Both the position numbers and the translations under genes were made by a program. From Pseudomonadota bacterium (GTDB lineage: Bacteria > Pseudomonadota > Alphaproteobacteria > Rhizobiales > Beijerinckiaceae), in assembly GCA_028876585.1 (NCBI GenBank), contig JAGWRL010000317.1, positions 1-8,152 on the forward strand: 8,152 nt of DNA, in the 5' to 3' direction. Below are positions 6,408 through 8,152 of the stretch, piece by piece. How positions within the stretch are numbered: position 1 is the stretch's first letter; each line of letters begins with the position of its first letter. The notes under the pieces are model-generated. The model was not told the DNA's origin and did no database searches. It saw only the letters and a list, made by a program, of their open reading frames with translations.

Positions 6408-7673
6408 ATGCGCATCCTCTATATCAATTTCGACCGTGGCGTTCCGGTGCTCGGCGACAAGGGCGCTTCGGTGCATGTGCGCGCGATGACGACCGGCCTG
6501 GCGCGGCTCGGACACGATGTGACGCTGCTTTGCAGCCGGCTCGGCGGGACCAACGCGCCGCCGCCAGCCCACCTGGTTGAACTCGCGCCGCCGCGGATGG
6601 ATGCGCAGGCGCTCGAATCCGAGGCGCATCTGTCCGGTCTCACGCACGCCGATCTGGCGGACCCCATCGTCGCGCGGGAGATTGCGACGCTGGCGCATGA
6701 TCGCGCCTTGCCGGCGCGCACGCTGGCGGTTCTCGCCGACATGAACTGGTTTCCCGACATCGTCTATGAGCGGCACGCGCTGTTTCATACGGCGGGCGCG
6801 ACGCTGGCGGCGATGCTCGGCGCGCCGCGCATCGTGGAGGTCAACGCTCCGTTGGCGCGCGAGCAGGCGCTGCATCGCGGCCTGGCCCTGCGAGGGATCG
6901 CGGACGCGCGCGAGGCCTATTCCTGGCGCGAGGCCGATCTCGCCGTCGCGGTCTCGGCGGAGGTGCGCGGGCATCTGCTCGCCTGCGGCGTCGATCCGGC
7001 GCGCGCGATGGTGGCGCAGAACGGCGTCGACACGTCGCTGTTTCGCGTCGATCCGGGGCAGGCGGCGCGGACCCGGCTGCGCTGGGGGCTCGGCGGCGGG
7101 CCGGTCGTCGGTTTCGTCGGCAGCTTCAAGCTCTGGCATGGCGTCGCGGCGCTGATCGACGCCTTCGCGCGCGTCCAACGCGATTGGCCCGAGGCGCGGC
7201 TGCTCGCCGTCGGCGACGGGCCGGCGCTGGAATCCTGCCGCGCCCAGGCCGCGGCGCTCGGGCTCGCCGGCGCGGCGGCGTTCACCGGCGCGGTTCCGCA
7301 CGCTGACATCCCGATGCATCTGGCCGCGATGGATTTCACCGTCGCGCCTTACGCGCCGGACCCGGATTTCTACTTCTCGCCGCTCAAGATCGTGGAGTCG
7401 CTCGCCGCGGGCTGTCCCGTCGTCGCGCCGCGACTGGGCCAGATAGAGGCGCTGGTCGAGCATGAGGCGACGGGCCTGCTTTATGCGCCCGGCGACGACG
7501 ACCAACTGGTCGCCGCGATGACGCGCCTGTTGCGCGAAGCGGCGTTGAGGCGCCGGCTTGGCAGCGACGCGCGAGCGCGGATGCACGCCTCCTGGGATTG
7601 GACGCAGGTCGCCTCCCGCATTCTCGGCCGCCTCGCGGCGGCCGGCCCGCTTGCTGAAGAGACCCGCGCATGA
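6408..7673 (+). CDS. GT4-family glycosyltransferase
   Basis: The product is a 421-residue GT-B glycosyltransferase of the GT4 (group 1) type, probably a retaining enzyme acting at the cytoplasmic face of the inner membrane. The N-terminal acceptor domain begins MRILYINFDRGVPVLGDKGA, with the glycine-rich donor-loop segment GDKGASVHVRAM. The linker region has VAVSAEVRGHLL and AQNGVDTSLF. The donor domain has FVGSFKLWHG (G238, K241, H244-G245), LLAVGDGPALES and YFSPLKIVESLAAGCPVVAP with Glu330. The first Glu of the usual E-x7-E motif is absent (position 322 is Tyr), which is common in this FYFSPLK subtype. It follows the fusion glycosyltransferase by 5 nt and overlaps the ABC exporter start by 4 nt, so the three are very likely co-translated. 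Specificity is unknown; a role in adding sugars to the same glycan as the upstream enzyme is inferred from context. Confidence 0.9.
   Translation: MRILYINFDRGVPVLGDKGASVHVRAMTTGLARLGHDVTLLCSRLGGTNAPPPAHLVELAPPRMDAQALESEAHLSGLTHADLADPIVAREIATLAHDRALPARTLAVLADMNWFPDIVYERHALFHTAGATLAAMLGAPRIVEVNAPLAREQALHRGLALRGIADAREAYSWREADLAVAVSAEVRGHLLACGVDPARAMVAQNGVDTSLFRVDPGQAARTRLRWGLGGGPVVGFVGSFKLWHGVAALIDAFARVQRDWPEARLLAVGDGPALESCRAQAAALGLAGAAAFTGAVPHADIPMHLAAMDFTVAPYAPDPDFYFSPLKIVESLAAGCPVVAPRLGQIEALVEHEATGLLYAPGDDDQLVAAMTRLLREAALRRRLGSDARARMHASWDWTQVASRILGRLAAAGPLAEETRA
7670..7673 (+). promoter_or_regulatory. ATGA stop-start overlap coupling the GT4 gene to the ABC exporter gene
   Basis: The exporter's ATG (7670-7672) overlaps the TGA (7671-7673) of the preceding gene. 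A purine-rich GAAGAG at 7656-7661 sits 8 nt upstream as a ribosome binding site. Such overlaps usually give translational coupling and roughly matched protein levels. Confidence 0.75.
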
Positions 7674-8152
7674 AGCAGATCTGGGCGACCCTGGGCGCTT
7701 CGCTGCGCTTGCAGCGCGGCCGCCTGTCGCTCGCCGCCATCGCGATGGCGGGTCGGGCCGTCGTGCTCGTTTTCACGCCGTGGCCGCTCAAATATATCGT
7801 CAACGTCATCATTCTCGGCAAGACGGCGCCGCACTGGCTCGACCAGGTGGCGACCGACCGATGGACGCTGCTCTATCTGTTCGGCGCCGCGATGCTGGCT
7901 TTCGCCATGGCCGACGCGCTGTTGGATTATCTCGGCAATCACCTCGTGTTGCAGGCCGGGCAGCGCATGGTGGCCGCGCTGCGGCGAGACGTTTTCGCGC
8001 ATCTGCTCGTCCTGCCGTTGTCCTGGCATCGGCGCCGGCGCGGCGGCGATGTGATGACGCGGCTCAGCGAAGACGTCGGGCGGGTGCAGGATCTCGTCGT
8101 CGTCGTCGGAACGGGACTGCTGCCCCATGTCCTGACGGTATTGGGCATCCTC
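7670..8152 (+). CDS. ABC exporter, N-terminal transmembrane domain (partial, runs off the window)
   Basis: The 161 codons visible encode the start of an MsbA/NdvA-like ABC exporter half-transporter (type IV fold), which normally has six membrane helices followed by an ATP-binding domain and works as a dimer. Visible are a short basic amphipathic start (MKQIWATLGASLRLQRGRL), helix 1 (about 20-45, including VVLVFTPWPLKYIV), a periplasmic loop with KTAPHWLDQ, and helix 2 (about 65-90). Next comes the family-typical cytoplasmic-loop sequence HLLVLPLSWHRRRRGGDVMTRLSEDVGRVQ, with the GD(V/L)xTRLxxDV pattern. Helix 3 begins at the edge. Walker A/B and signature motifs lie outside the window. Context suggests it exports the glycan or glycolipid made by the upstream glycosyltransferases; lipid or peptide export remains possible. 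Confidence 0.88.
   Translation, partial: MKQIWATLGASLRLQRGRLSLAAIAMAGRAVVLVFTPWPLKYIVNVIILGKTAPHWLDQVATDRWTLLYLFGAAMLAFAMADALLDYLGNHLVLQAGQRMVAALRRDVFAHLLVLPLSWHRRRRGGDVMTRLSEDVGRVQDLVVVVGTGLLPHVLTVLGIL

Noticed and set aside
5775..7586. Long minus-strand open frame (603 codons) opposite the glycosyltransferases
   Set aside because: It spans two genes with clear glycosyltransferase motifs and its own translation is low-complexity and basic; it is an antisense shadow.

Overview
The window is about two-thirds G+C with strong GC bias at third codon positions. Every recognisable protein looks alphaproteobacterial: a NodT-type outer-membrane lipoprotein, a rhizobial/methanotroph-style UDP-glucose dehydrogenase, and a glycosyltransferase/ABC-exporter cluster. 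A Rhizobiales-like bacterium (Methylocystaceae/Beijerinckiaceae or relatives) is the best guess, by protein style only; nothing in the window fixes the taxon.

Layout. Positions 1-300 hold no convincing gene: only a possible coding remnant ending at 231 and a hairpin just beyond the end of the first gene. A minus-strand gene (301 to about 1794) encodes a NodT-family outer-membrane efflux lipoprotein. The divergent intergenic region (about 1795-2340) holds an 11-bp-spaced direct repeat resembling a PHO box, placed 11 nt upstream of a -10-like hexamer facing the NodT gene. It also holds an imperfect tandem repeat and one doubtful small ORF. From 2341 to the right edge a plus-strand cluster runs: UDP-glucose 6-dehydrogenase (ugd), an 859-residue double glycosyltransferase, a second GT4-type glycosyltransferase, and the N-terminal part of an ABC exporter that leaves the window.

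How the genes fit together. Ugd makes UDP-glucuronate, an activated sugar. The fused two-domain enzyme and the separate GT4 enzyme would transfer sugars onto a glycan or glycolipid acceptor. The MsbA/NdvA-like exporter would move the product, or a lipid-linked form of it, across the inner membrane. The last three genes are tightly packed (5-nt gap, then an ATGA overlap), which points to translational coupling. A 90-nt gap with a perfect GC-rich hairpin separates ugd from them, so ugd may be expressed at a different level. The NodT protein is transcribed the other way, and no RND pump or membrane-fusion partner is visible in the window.

The most unusual item is the fusion of a COG4671/MurG-like glycosyltransferase to a colanic-acid-type GT4 glycosyltransferase in one polypeptide. 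The rest is a fairly ordinary cell-surface glycan locus. I see no CRISPR array, tRNA, rRNA, insertion sequence or phage gene.
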